Source: Corylus avellana
Taxonomy: Eukaryota > Streptophyta > Magnoliopsida > Fagales > Betulaceae
DNA length: 64,000 nucleotides
Assembly: GCF_901000735.1 (NCBI RefSeq)
Contig: NC_081544.1
Location: 31,056,095 to 31,120,094 of the forward strand
Reading direction: 5' to 3'
The first letter of the stretch is position 1, and every line of letters starts with the position of its first letter. This document shows positions 33,029 through 45,442 of this stretch, piece by piece. A model generated the notes under the pieces. The model did not search any database, had not been told where the DNA came from, and saw nothing but the letters and a program-made list of their open reading frames with translations. A program made the position numbers and the translations under genes.

Positions 33029-34429
33029 GGAAAACTCATCAAGACCTCACGCCCCCTTGTACATTGAAACCCTTCAAGCTGCATACTTCATTACAAATCT
33101 CAACCACAGTGACAGAGTCAAGTCCTTGTAAATACCACCCATTTTTCCTGCTTTTTTAACCCTTTTATTTGTTATTTCGTTGGAATCTTGAAATCAAAGA
33201 AGGAAAAAGTCTAAAATCTAACCTCAATGTACATAATTTTTCTCTGCCTTGAATGAATCTTTTTGACTCTAATTTTGGATTCTTGTCCACATCTTGAATG
33301 TTCTTTAGAATAGGTTTGTGTTAAGATACTATTACAATTTACAAACCTCGGGGAAGGAATTTCCAGTGAAAAGATGTGCCTAAGAGTTTGAATTTTGTGG
33401 ATTCAGCTACCTACCTTGACCATTATCACCCCATTGGACGGGGTTGTTTGAGTGGCGGCTTACCTTTTTCCAGTCATAGATTTAGTATCTAGATTCTACC
33501 TAACATTTGGATGCCAAGATCTTTTAACATCACTCTCCTACAAAGACAGCCACTTCATAGCTGGGTCCGGTTTGTCAACTAGAAACCATTTGGTTTGTTG
33601 TTGAACACTGTGCCAACCCTTTGACAAGTCCATTGTTTTCTTTTCACTGGAATATATATATATTATATATTTGTTTTTGAATAGTTGCACCCAAATGATT
33701 TGGTATATACCGTATATGTAAGATTCTGCTAAGGATACCAAAGAAAAAACCCATTTGGATTGAAATAGAAATAGTTCCCTCATTATTCTTTTCACCAACT
33801 AAAATAGTAGTTTGCAAGTCCTTCTCATCCAATCCAAAGCAATCTGAACATTCTTTTTGACCAAGTGGGGAGAGAAGAGGATATGGTTTGAAAGCTGAAA
33901 GCAAAAAGCTCAACACAATATGAAAAGATGAAGGGAAAAAAAAAAAGGTGGGGGAAAGATGCGGCCTTCTTTTCTGAATTCCTAGCCCCACACTTGTTAT
34001 AATAATAATAATATTAATAATAATAATTCTATTTCTATTTCTATGTCATCGTCACCACCTACATGATTGGCGCTATCATTATTGGTTGCTGCGTTTCTAG
34101 GGGTGCCTCCGCGTGGCATCAGTTTTCACTAGAATTAACATCATTGGATTACTCCCCACCTGCAAGATAAGATGCACCATATAATGTTTAGGTTAATGTG
34201 GAAAGGTAATCAGCATCCTCATTAATTCTAGTTGCATAAAAGTAAATCATAATTTACTTTTTATTAGCATGAAAGTGACGAGATGCTTTTTTGTTTTGTT
34301 TGAGCACATCTTATTAAAGCTAGAGCTGCACAAGTCTTGAAAAAGTTCAAATAATTGGCCACATTATCCTCTCCCATAAAACCACCCTATTGGCCAAGCA
34401 TTTCCACTTTATTCATACATTTTGCAAGG

Positions 34430-34460
<31 letters not shown>

Positions 34461-35753
34461 CAATAGAATAGAGAGACGTGCACAGAGCTGATCTGATACC
34501 CCTCTAGTGTTTTGTGTTCTGCTAGACTAGTCAGCAGTCAGCAGTCAGCAGTCAACCATCAATGCTCCCATAACATGTGAAGCATCAGATAGTGATTTAT
34601 AAATAATAATAAGAAATGCACATCAGCTGGGTTGGCATGATAATCATAGTCTAATAATAAGCACGATTATAAGATATAATATATAATATATAATAAACTT
34701 AATTTTATTGCTACATATGCTTAATTCTATATCATAAAAAAATGGGCACGACTCCGTGAATAAAGAAACCCAGAGTGTAAAGGTGAGAAATCAGTAACTA
34801 AAGTGTTATGTGCGTCTATGGAGTTGCTGTCACTGAAAACTTTGGGCTTTTAATGTGTGCATTGATTCTTGTTTCACGTGGAGGACGGTTGGAAATTGCC
34901 AGTTTCTTATTATGGCACATGCACCATCTGGGCAACCTCCCCTCACATGAACGCCTTTGGAAGAGTTAAAGCCTGTGTGTTTTTTATTAAGTCGTTTTGT
35001 TGGAAATGATTCATTCTTTATACATTAAATATATATATTTGTGATGTGCCACTCTCTTGTGGGTCGAGGTGATGCTGATATTTACGAGGCCAATTTTATG
35101 TAAAGGACGACTTGAAATTATTGAAACAAATGGCTTAGAGGTATGTTGGGGTGAGACGGTGATTCGGTGAAGGATTCGTCCAATGCTTAAGTCAATTGAG
35201 AGTTTGTCTTCGGTGTGGATTCTCTAAGCATAAGGCTATTTCTTCTCCATACGAGTCCATTAATTACGGTCACCGATTATGGTAGGAGGTGTACCTGATA
35301 ACCCTCTCTCTGTTACGGATTAGGTGGCATTAAATGCTAACTGTCATAGTAATCGGAGGAGAATGGTGCTCTCACATTGTCTTCGGTGTGGGTTCTCTAA
35401 GACAGCTGTTGACACATCGAGGTTTGAACTAATTTAGGTAACGGAGTGATTGGGTACTTCACACGGTCACACCCATTGAGCTGCAAGCTGGCCGAAGCGT
35501 GGGAGGTAAAATCTAGGCGTATCAGGTACATGCATGTGGGTGCACTTAAAAAAGATAAGTTTATAATGAAAATTGCAGCAATAAAATGCATCACAACTGT
35601 CCAGCAATTCTCTTGTCATAATAAATTTCATTAGTTTATTATCTTTCATATTACATGATTGAGATCTGTCTCGATCTCTCTATCTCTCTTTCTAGGCCAC
35701 TACTAAAAAGAGAATACATAAAAAGGTCCAAGAACATTAAAAAGTGGAGACCC
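33029..35753. other. ACR4-like 3' UTR and intergenic DNA
   Basis: The 3' UTR probably ends near 33260 (GAATGAATC context). Beyond it the DNA is AT-rich, with an ATA/AAT triplet run near 34000-34026, an AT repeat at 34434-34458 and a TCAGCAG repeat near 34530. Near 35140-35400 the phrase TCTTCGGTGTGG(A/G)TTCTCTAAG occurs twice, suggesting a small degenerate repeat. No convincing gene. Confidence 0.5.
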
Positions 35754-36071
35754 ATGGAGGATTCTAGTTCTGAGTTTCCTGGCTTCCAAATTTGTGTTCA
35801 TAAGGATGACTTCGTATTTAGAAGTTCTTTAAGCCGTTTGCAAAGGCAAGCTCCTTCTCCTCTTCAGTTAAAGCCTACAGTCCCTTCAGCATGCAATGCT
35901 GCGTCAAAACCGTTTGTGGGCAGTTCAAATTCCTCTTCGTCGCCATCACCATCTTCATTGAATTCATTCTATCACAGTAAAGATCCCATACCTCTACTTT
36001 CGCCTCTTGTGTTGCCTTCGTTGCTTGATTCTGCCTATATTCAGGATGGAAATACAAGGAAATCGCTTTGA
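35754..36071 (+). CDS. Hypothetical 105-residue Ser/Pro-rich protein
   Basis: An ATG-initiated frame of 105 codons starts MEDSSSEFPGFQICVHKDDF and continues into a Ser/Pro-rich segment (about residues 52-70) and LLSPLVLPSLLDSAY near the end. The mixed N-terminal part looks more protein-like than the random frames around it, and the ATG context (CCCATGGAG) is favourable. I do not recognise the family. There is no signal peptide, membrane span or known motif. It could be a single-exon small gene, a terminal exon, or chance. No clear TATA box or polyadenylation signal was identified. Confidence 0.4.
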   Translation: MEDSSSEFPGFQICVHKDDFVFRSSLSRLQRQAPSPLQLKPTVPSACNAASKPFVGSSNSSSSPSPSSLNSFYHSKDPIPLLSPLVLPSLLDSAYIQDGNTRKSL

Positions 36072-37806
36072 ATATTCTATATATATAATCTATGGCATAT
36101 GTTGGCTGGCTCTTAGATCCTCTAAAATGTGGCCAATATTGGTTCTTCTTAAAGGTTAGTCTAATTACTACAATGAATATTTCTCTTCTTTAAGAGTAGT
36201 CTTTTTCCCTTTTCCACTTGCTTTTGTGAGATAACAACTATGAGCTGATGATTACACTATCAGCCTGCATTAGCCCTTTTAGCAAGTTACTTGAAAGTCA
36301 CTTATGAGATGTTAATCAATAAACCTTCCACTTCAAAAGTCACCTAATAATAAGTTGCTAAAGTTTTCAATTTTGGAGGATATATACATCAACAGTTGCA
36401 CCATTTCAGGTGGATGCTATATGGTTAAAGTAGTATGAATGCTTATTGATTAATGATCCAACAGTTGCACCATTTGGAGTCATGTGTGTGTGCCAGTAAT
36501 GGTTGCATTTCCTCTCTTATGTAGAGTGCTTTTTCTTTGGCCCGACAGGAAATAGCTCTGACATTTAAGTTAGCAAACAATCCAATAAATTTTGGGATTG
36601 TTGCTATCAATTCATTTGACTTGTGTTTTTGACATCATTCACCAGAGTTCTCTTTCACCTTTTGCTGCCAAGCCCCTGCAATTGAAGTTGGCTTTTGAAA
36701 AAAAAGAAGAAGAAGAGGAAGAAAAACGAAAAGCAAGCAAAACTTTGCTAATAAGTTTTCAATTGAACCCAATTTCAAGGTAGCAAAATGTACATGTGAA
36801 ACATTGTATAGTTTGACTTGTTGCGTTGTATTGTGACATTAATATAAGATTATATATATCAATCTCAACCCAACCTATTTAATTAAATGAGTCAAACCTC
36901 TCAATTCTAACCTGTTAATTTTGTATTGAGTTCAGGAGGCATGTAAAACATGTTGGACATAATTTTGGATGGTGCACAAATTCTCATTGATATAAAATAA
37001 TTACAATATTAAAATTAACAATAAAATACAAGAGATAAAAAGTAGAGTATGAAAAGATCTCACAATACTATAGAATCACGCAAGAGCGTTGTCTTTAAAG
37101 GTTGATTCGTGCCTCCCGGAGTGTATAATTCAGTGCGATCGGATCCTTTGACACGCAACCTTCCAAGATTAGACTATAGCGTCTACTTTCGTTAATGATG
37201 CACTTCCAATAACGAAGATTAATAGAACAACCTTTTGATTTGCTTGATAAAAATCCGCATAGAGAAAAACATCGAATAAAAGACACTAGGAGGACTTTTA
37301 TTTTATGAACAAAACTAGATAAATATGTCACCAAAAATTGGATGTAAATATAGAAGCTTTTTTTTCTCTCTCTCAAAAAAAAAAAAAATCAACAATAAAA
37401 CTAACAAAAGTAGTCTTTTATATTGCTACTTTGTTAGAAGGTGTCAACTTAAATTATGGTAAAACTTGAAGAAATGTAATACCAAACGTATTAAACGGTC
37501 AAACCGTTGAAGACTAAAACCATTTAACTCACCAATGGCCATAAATCTTAGAGAAAATCATTTGGTCAAAAAAGAGAGTTAATGACCAACAGATACAAAC
37601 GGAAATGTGAAAGTTGATATTTCTTTTCCACTAAAACTCATGAAGATGTGATAAATGCAAAAAGGTCATAAAAGATATATATACATTTAAAGCTTATGAC
37701 CATATGTTGAAGACTTGGTCTTCAAAGTATGAAATAGTCATTAATAAAATAATTAAAAGCTTGTAAATAAAACTTTAATGATTAAATGGTTAAAACAAAA
37801 ATAATG
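36072..37806. other. Intergenic DNA, no gene recognised
   Basis: AT-rich DNA with a purine-rich AAGAAGAAGAGG run near 36703-36725. Repeated GTTGCACCATTT phrases occur at about 36396 and 36464. No supported ORF or RNA gene. Confidence 0.5.
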
Positions 37807-37823
37807 GCTTTTACAAAGTTTTT

Positions 37824-38450
37824 TTTTTTTGAGAAAAACATAACATTTCATTCAATAATATCACGAGCATAAAGCTCTTACATCACAGAGTAAAGCTCTG
37901 AAGCAACCATAGCATAAAGGAACAAGATTACTAGGTTTAGTACAAGATTAAGACCAATCCGCTAACCCATGACTAAAATCAGATTTAATACTCAACCAAA
38001 TGCATGGATAGCAATTATTTCTCAACCTTGAGAGCAGAAAGACTTTCATGCCGAAACTCTTCATCCTCGACCCGAAGGCCAAGATAATGATCACATCTAC
38101 AACCCAAAGGTCTGGACCAAAACTAATTAACCCAAAGACGACATAGATTGAGTGAGAGAGGAAATAGCCTTATTACGAACCGAAACAAAACATGGAAATT
38201 AAACAATACAGGAAAAAAACACACGCCAAAACACAAATACATCTTAAAGAAGCAACAGAATAGAGAAATAAAACAAGAAAAAAATAGCACACTCCGATCA
38301 CGCACACGCCGGGAACCGAAAACCGAAGGGGCGTTGGAAGCTCATCGCGGCGGGGACGCGTCGAAAGGCCCAACAGTGGATGGTGGGAGGCGAACAGGCG
38401 CGGAGAAGACCGGCAAAGCAGGACCTGTGCAAGCCTGAAACTAGATAAAA
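37824..38450 (-). mobile_element. ORF-less poly(A) retroposon with target-site duplication
   Basis: On the minus strand this 627-bp insertion matches the 3' part of the element at 4064-5275, including the GAATGAAATGTTATG 3' end and a terminal A-tail. It is flanked by GCTTTTACAAAGTTTTT (37807-37823) and GCTTTTGCAAAGTTTTT (38451-38467), a 17-bp duplication with one mismatch. The copy is 5' truncated relative to the longer one, typical of target-primed reverse transcription. The ORFs at 38123-38508 are not believed to be coding. Confidence 0.75.
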
Positions 38451-38467
38451 GCTTTTGCAAAGTTTTT

Positions 38468-39376
38468 AATACAAAAAAAAAAAAAAAAAAAAAAAGTTTG
38501 TAACACATATATTACAACAAAACATTGACAATCCTACCTACTAGAAGTATTTTGTGATGCATAATGGGGACGTCTTAGGGATATTCAATGCTTGGTCTCT
38601 AGATATTACTATTACTTGGACACATGAGTGGAACTAGAATTTTAGAAGAGTCGGGACAAAATTAAAAAAGATAGATTTTTTTAGGGTAAAAATTAATTTT
38701 GGGGATTCATTTCATTAAAATACTTAAAATTTAAAGGAAAAATTCAAATTCTTACGACATTTTAAAATTTTGAAGGGCCGAGACCTCAAGACCATAAGTG
38801 GTTCCGCCACTGCTAAGACACAATGATAGTTCCTCTGCATCTAGTTACATTATATTATGTTAATAAAACAACAATTTGCTGATTTGCTTACGAAATTTCT
38901 TGGCTTGACAAAATGTCACTATCTCTTTAACAAAGTTAAATAATTCTGAATATACACGGTAACATGAGGTGGGTGTCAAGGAAGGTGTTAAGGAAGGTGT
39001 CAACGCAATTAATTGTAGCTCCATTTGCTCCTTATTCCTTCAATATTTTGTTCTTTTGGTCAACTATGATTTATATATACTAACAAGTAAATGCCAAATA
39101 TATTGCAATGAGCAATGTTATCGGCTTTTTTTTTTAATCATATTTTTTTTTTGTAATAAACTTGAAATGACTTTTAAAATCATTACTCCATCAAAATTCA
39201 ACAATAATTCATGCCACTTCAATTTTAAGAGGATTAAAAAAAAAAAAAAAAAGATAAAAAGATACTAAAAGCACATACTATTACAAAATATATGTACTTT
39301 TTATATATTAAAGACACATATGACAAATTTAAATACTGATTTATAAGAAAGATTATGCAAACAGGTGAGAGGAAAT
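38468..39376. other. Intergenic DNA, no gene recognised
   Basis: AT-rich DNA following the retroposon. It includes a short direct repeat (GAAGGTGTTAAGGAAGGTGT, 38979-39002) and a poly-A run near 39237. No supported gene. Confidence 0.45.
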
Positions 39377-41679
39377 TTGTGTCCATTATAAACGGATCTG
39401 CATCTTATAGGCCCATGAAGCTCATTACCTGAAGCCACACATCAAATTTTTTAAATTTAAACCGTAGCGTCCACTCTGCATAATGCCTATTATTTAATAA
39501 ATTATGTATATTTATTTATTTTCTTGAGCTACATCCGAAAATAAATAGGGAGATCAGGACGAGTCTTTCTTACACTTAATTCTAACATATGAAAGAGAAG
39601 CAAAGAATGTTGAAATGCATTCATAATAATGATAAGAAGCAACTCATTTGACAATAACATGTGCCCCAAGATTAACTCTCCTATAAACCTAAGAGCATAA
39701 AATTGTTCAATTATATATATATATATATATATATATAATTGTTATGTATCATTTAATATATAAAAAATACGTGGGCTTGTCTAGTAATACTTTTGAAGAT
39801 AATTAAAAAAAAAAAAAAAAAAAATCCCTTTTAATATTACATTAAAAAAATATATGCTTCTTACGTCATGCCAAATTCAGGTTTCTCCCGGTTTCTCTTT
39901 TGGTACCAATTTGTAGTTTCCAAAACCCTCACGTCGTCGGTCACCTTCGCTCGCGACCTCTTAATCACCTTCTATCGGTCTCCTTCTATTGCGAAGAGTA
40001 AGGCTGGCTCGTTCTATTGCGAAGAGTAAGGCGGCTTTTCATTGAGAGGTAAGCCTATTTACTTTAATTTCTCCTGCTATTTTTCGATTTCATGCTTTTA
40101 GTTTTCGTTCTTGGAAAATTGGGATAGTTTTGTGCTTACAAAAATAAAAATCTGGATTATTATGCAGTTGCTTTGTGTTCGATTTTGACTTTGTCGTTGT
40201 AGTTAGGGTTTGGTTGCGTTCAGCAATACGCCAAGCTTCTTCCTCGTGAGAGACGATTACGCTCTCTGATTTTTTGCTTAAGTCTGGTTTGGGTGTTTGA
40301 ATGTGAATGTTATTTTTAGGGCTTTTGGTTAAGGCATATATTTGAGGCTAAAAGATTTGGTTTGTATTGATGAAACTGTTCTTTGGCAAGGACGCTTAAA
40401 GATTTTGGCGTTTCAATCGAATATATTTCCTAAAATTACTATATAACTATATTAGTAATTTAAGACAGGGAAATGCTTCTTTGTATAAAATCTCTTGGTA
40501 TTCTATTCATTATTAGTTTTTTTTTTTTACTTATCAAAAAAATATATATATATTTCCTAAAAAGAAAATTTGGGCGAATTGTTATTTCACTTGTTCTGTA
40601 TCGTTTTGAAAAGAATTGATATGTCCAGGAAGTTTTTATTTTTATTTTTATTTATTTTTTTTAAAAAAGCGCAGTAGCATAGGCATCCAGAATTATGTGC
40701 AAACTTGAGAGGAAATTGAAGAGGGGTTGCACCCAAGTGTCTTCCTCTTTCTTTTTTTTTCTTTTCAAGTACCATTTATGCAGACAATTATGCTATTGTT
40801 TTTTGTTATCGGCAGAGTAAAGATCTCCATCCCGTTCTCCTTTTCTTAGAGAGAAGTATTTATTTGATGGAAATTGGTAAGAATAGATTGATAAATCAAC
40901 AACTTATCGATATGGGTAATGCTGTTTATGCTTTGTCAAATGTTAATGCAACGATTAAATTAATGACATGAACTATATTGCTGCCCTTGCACCATGGGAC
41001 CCCAATCAACCATACATCCCTGTCAATTCCTTCCTCAGAATACTTTTATCAGAGACCATACACACCTGAGAAGGCCATCTAATGATATTTTACACATTGA
41101 GACCTACAAGATGCAGAGAAGTTACCTTCTGCATCATTACTCTTTTTGACCCAAAGCAGCAGCACCCCACCTGAAGGACATACTGCACACAGATTATCCC
41201 AGCCAGTGACTTGAACCCAAAAGCAATGAGTTAAGAAACCTTTGCCCCAGTCAATTATCTGTAAAATGAACACTGGACCACCTTCTTCGGCAATCACTTT
41301 GAAAGATTTTCACTCAATCTGAAAAAAGCTACTCCTTCAATTAACCCAAAACTTGGTTGATTGTATAAAAACGGAGGCTGGGTAATTTCAGGATCTCTAG
41401 ACGCTAGCGTGATATAACAGAATCATAATGAATTGGAAAAATAGGTCTGCTGGAAATATTCACCATTGTATTGCTTGTGGATTAAAATTTTATCTACTTT
41501 TAGCAACATATAATTAATTCTCAAAATGGTACCTCATTTCACTTTCATGTGCCAATCGAAATAGGGTGGAAATACCATCCTTATTGGTCTCATGTTGTGG
41601 ATATGTTGTTTACTACCTGTGTATTTATGCTATCTTGAATAGTCATTTTCTTACATATGTTGTTGCCAGGCAGAAGTAA

Positions 41680-44600
41680 ATGGGAGGAAAAGGAGTATCA
41701 AGAGGTCATTCTCAACCTGGAACTTCTTCTGGGAAGAAAAGACTGAAAACTGGCGAGACTAAAGGAAATCTTGATGATGTTGTTCTCATTGATGTTGACA
41801 GTGATCAATCTAGTAATGTTATTATTATTGACGGTCCCGAACCTATACAACAGACTTTAAGAGGTTCCAATGTGCAGAGAAAAGGGAGAAAATTTCCACT
41901 TGAGGGTGTTATTAGTATTGACGATGATGAAAGTGATATCATGGACCATCCTGGAATCAGTGACAAAGGTGGTGGGGATCTGGATAGTGATGCCACCTCA
42001 AGTAAAAGATGTTGTCCTTCCTCTAAGAATATGCGGAATACTGTAGACTTGGATGGTGATGAATGTTGGGTTGTCCATGAAAAAAGATCTTCATTCAAGT
42101 TGTCAAAGTGCAATCAAACATACTCAGAGAAAACTGCTAGCAGAAATCGTTATGGTTTGGATTCCGAGTTCGAGAGTGGTTCATCTGATAGCGATTGTTC
42201 TGATTGTGAGCTTATGGAAGGTTCTTTTGGAAAACTTCATGAACAGTGGAAAAAAGCTTCTTTAAAGAGAAAACATGATCTTCCCAATGGTCAATCTGGT
42301 TCAGATGATCAGACTAGTATTTCTGGTTCCCATACTGATAGCCCCACAAAAGTTGAAGTAGAAAATAGGACAGAAAAACATCCAGAGGTCCCTGTTTGTT
42401 CAAGTTCTAGCAATGAGGATTGTGAAAAGGAAAATTTGTTTGGCTTCTTTGCAAGTGGTGATGGATACATGCGGAGTACTTCCTTAGGCTCTGGTATGGA
42501 GAGCCCTTTTGTGAAATTTGATCATAGAGATCCTCCTCTCAGCCATGGGTGGCAGAGATGCAATCATGTTAATAGTGGTGGCAGTGGTTTTTGCCGTGGA
42601 GAACAAAGTCATCGAAGACATCCTTTATCAACTGATCAAGGACAGAGTGATAAACAATCTAAATATGCAAGGTCCAATCAAGAAGGTGAAATACATACTG
42701 GTCCTGATAGAGTTGTATCAACGAACAAAGATGGTGACTTTCCACAGGCACCTTCTAGTTGCAATTCCTTTGATGAAACAAATGATAATCTTGATAGAGT
42801 CGTGACAAATGAAGCTGGTGGCAATGAAGAAGAACAGGTTAATGGCATTGGCAATGGTTTTTGCAATGAAGAAGAACACCAACCCCAGAGTTCTTTATGG
42901 TCCAACCAAGAGCAGGGTGGTAAACGATCTAAATGTGCAAGTTCCAATGAAGACAGTGAAGTACATGTTAATCTTGATGGAGGAGGTATATTCAGGAACA
43001 AAGATGACGGGTTTCAATGGGCACCCAGTTGCAGTAATTTTGATGAGAAAGATAGAGTTGTGTCGAATTCTCGATCATCTGGTGAAACACAGTTTGATAA
43101 TGGTGTTGCTTGTGCTGAGTACAAAGTTAGAGCTTTTCCTGAAGAATCTTTCTTTTGCAACATCCCATTCAAAGGCAAGTCAGGAGTCGGTAATGAAAAA
43201 TTTTTTTCTAAAGAAAAGGTTATAGAGGATTCTGAGCAAAGACATTTTAGCAACACTCAACGTACTGAAACACATTTGGTGGAAGCAAAAAAGGCATATG
43301 ATGTAAGGGATCAATTACTTGCCCAAGATGGTGATGTTACTCCCTCTTGTCAAACAGATATAATTAATGAACGAGAAAAGCTGAAGGAGACTGATGAATA
43401 CAAGCGAGCAATTGAAGAAGAATGGGCATCTAGGCAGCGACAATTAGAAATTCAGGTTTGACATATATGTTAATTGTGGGTAGTTGCTTCTAAATGCCAT
43501 TCTGTTTTCTCCCACGTCATATTTATCCTCTTCTAATTTTATACTGTACCATGTATTTGCATGACTGAATATCTTTTTTCCCCTCCTGATTTGCACTCAC
43601 ATTTTCTTATTTTGTCCATTGAGCAGGCTCTAATATTTGTGTGTGAATGTATAATTATTGCCTGGAATTGTTAAAGAAAGCACATGTGTGGTACACGCAT
43701 ATTGCCAGCTAATTTTTTCTTCTAATGTATTTCATACACAGGTCATATGGATTAAATTGTCCGCTTTTATGCCTTCACATAATTCTCAACTATCTCTGTT
43801 GAATAACACTTATGTCCTATGAATTCTTACTAAGTATCCGATGCAGTTAATGGTCTAATGCATATCTAACAAACAAGAGTATCTATATGAACTATCACAT
43901 TCTGCTCGATAATGTGTTAGTTATGTAGTTTAAAACTAGGTACAATTAATGTTCAAGTTTACAATGCTTTTGAGATGATAAAAATTCTCTGAAAATTGTC
44001 TATGGTAAGAGTTTCTTCTGGTGAGATGGTAGGGACATTAAATAAAAATTTAATTTATTAGAAGTTTTTTTACCCCTCTAAATGTTTTTTTAATTTTTTT
44101 TATTATTAGTAATTGAGATATTGTTAACAGTAAGACACCCACGCACACAGGAGTTTAGCTGCCCTAGCCTTTGGAGGTAGCTAAACCACCCCCAAAGGCC
44201 ATTGGGTTCGGCCGCTTCCTTTGGTAATCAGGGTTACTTCGGCCACCTCCAAAGGCCAGGTTGGGGGTGGGGGAACCACCCCTTGTGGCCATGGCCAAAG
44301 GGGATGGTTCGGCCACCCCCAAACCCCCTCGTTCTGTTAATTTTGTTTTTATTTTTTTCTAATGTGGCATTTTTAAAATGACATGGCAAAGTTAATTGGT
44401 GTTGACTCATTAATATGTACACGTGTCAAGATTTCATTAGATATGATGTGGCCATCAGCTTACATATCATTGCTTACCGTTAAAAAATCTAATGGATGTA
44501 GTGATTTGATAACATTGCATACTTTAAGAACTGCCTTTTACATTCTAAGGAGTGATTTTAATAAAAGGTAAAACTATAGAGCCCTTACAGTATTTCTAAA

Positions 44601-45261
44601 TTTTTCTCTTTAGTTTTGAACATTTTTTTGGGGCTGTTCATGAGACATGTTCTTCACTTCTTATCTTAAAAACTTAGGTTGAAGCATATGGGCAAACCAA
44701 GAACTATTGAATTATTCAATAGTTGACAAACGTATTATCTGAAACTTAAATATACTTGCTCTTTTGCAGGCAGAAGAGGTACAGAGGTTGCGCAAGATAA
44801 AAAGAGCGGAAAGGCGTTTACTGGACATGCAAAGAAGGCAAAAGCAACGTGTGGAAGAAGTGAGAGAGACTCAAAAGAAGGTGTTGAAACTTTTGATTTA
44901 GCATAATAGATATATTATAACTTCCCTTCGACAAGGCTGCTTTTCCTTAGCCTTCTCTGGTTTACCTTCTCTTGCTCTGCTTCCGCTTGTCTTTGTGCTA
45001 CAGTTTGCTGTTTATGTATTTCCTTCTCAAGTTTAGCCAGACACGATTTACCATTTCGAAGATTGCTAATATTAATTTCTCCCCCTATCTTCTAAATGAT
45101 GCCAAATACAGGATGAGGAAAATATGAACTTGAAAGAGCAGCTTCGTGTTGAAATAAGGAAGGAGCTTAATAAATTGGAAATGATGTGCATTGATATGGC
45201 TTCATTGCTTCGTGGTTTAGGAATCGAAGTTGGAGGTGGTTTTTATCCCTTGCCACATGAG
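41680..45261 (+). CDS. J-domain protein, copy 1, truncated at a gap (lacks HPD exon)
   Basis: Coding exons are 41680-43455, 44770-44880 and 45112-45261; a UTR intron spans 40049-41669. The frame is open through residue 679 (PLPHE), then the donor GTGAGT leads into an intron cut by the gap at 45343. The final exon with HPD is missing before the next copy starts. It otherwise equals the complete copy at 47746-52026, with four residue differences seen (W to C, S to G, T to A, V to T, copy 1 to copy 2). If the assembly is correct this is a 3'-truncated duplicate that cannot make a J domain. If the gap hides an uncollapsed allele, it is simply the other haplotype. The same N-terminal features and coiled coil as the full copy are present. 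Confidence 0.8.
44150..44330. mobile_element. GC-rich palindromic repeat in the J-domain gene intron (copy at 50216-50396)
   Basis: Contains repeated GGCCACC(C/T)CCAAA and AACCACCCC units in both orientations, with GTGGCC-type palindromes. It stands out as GC-rich within an AT-rich intron. The AATGTGGCATTTTTAAAATG tail after it resembles a MITE arm. It is the same type of repeat as at 9541-9620. The same element at 50216-50396 belongs to the duplicated locus. Confidence 0.5.
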
Positions 45262-45342
45262 GTGAGTTACATACATCGCATGCCTAGATACGTACCTACC
45301 TACCTACCTACCTACCTACCTATAAACGTTCATAGATAATGG

Positions 45343-45442
45343 NNNNNNNNNNNNNNNNNNNNNNNNNNNNNNNNNNNNNNNNNNNNNNNNNNNNNNNNNN
45401 NNNNNNNNNNNNNNNNNNNNNNNNNNNNNNNNNNNNNNNNNN
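45343..45442. other. Assembly gap (100 N)
   Basis: Exactly 100 N, lying precisely between the end of unit 1 and the start of unit 2 of the J-domain locus. Confidence 0.98.

Larger units (their letters stand above)
39377..45342 (+). repeat. J-domain locus duplication, unit 1
   Basis: This 5966-bp block matches 45443 onward at a constant offset of 6066, with no length change noticed in its AT repeat (39715-39737) or poly-A run. It is cut at the right by the 100-N gap. Length differs only at the TACC repeat near 45294-45322, which is longer here than at 51360-51375. Confidence 0.9.

Noticed and set aside
42053..43256. Several overlapping ORFs on both strands within exon 1 of the J-domain gene (and the same at 48119-49322)
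   Set aside because: They are shadows of the long coding exon in other frames.
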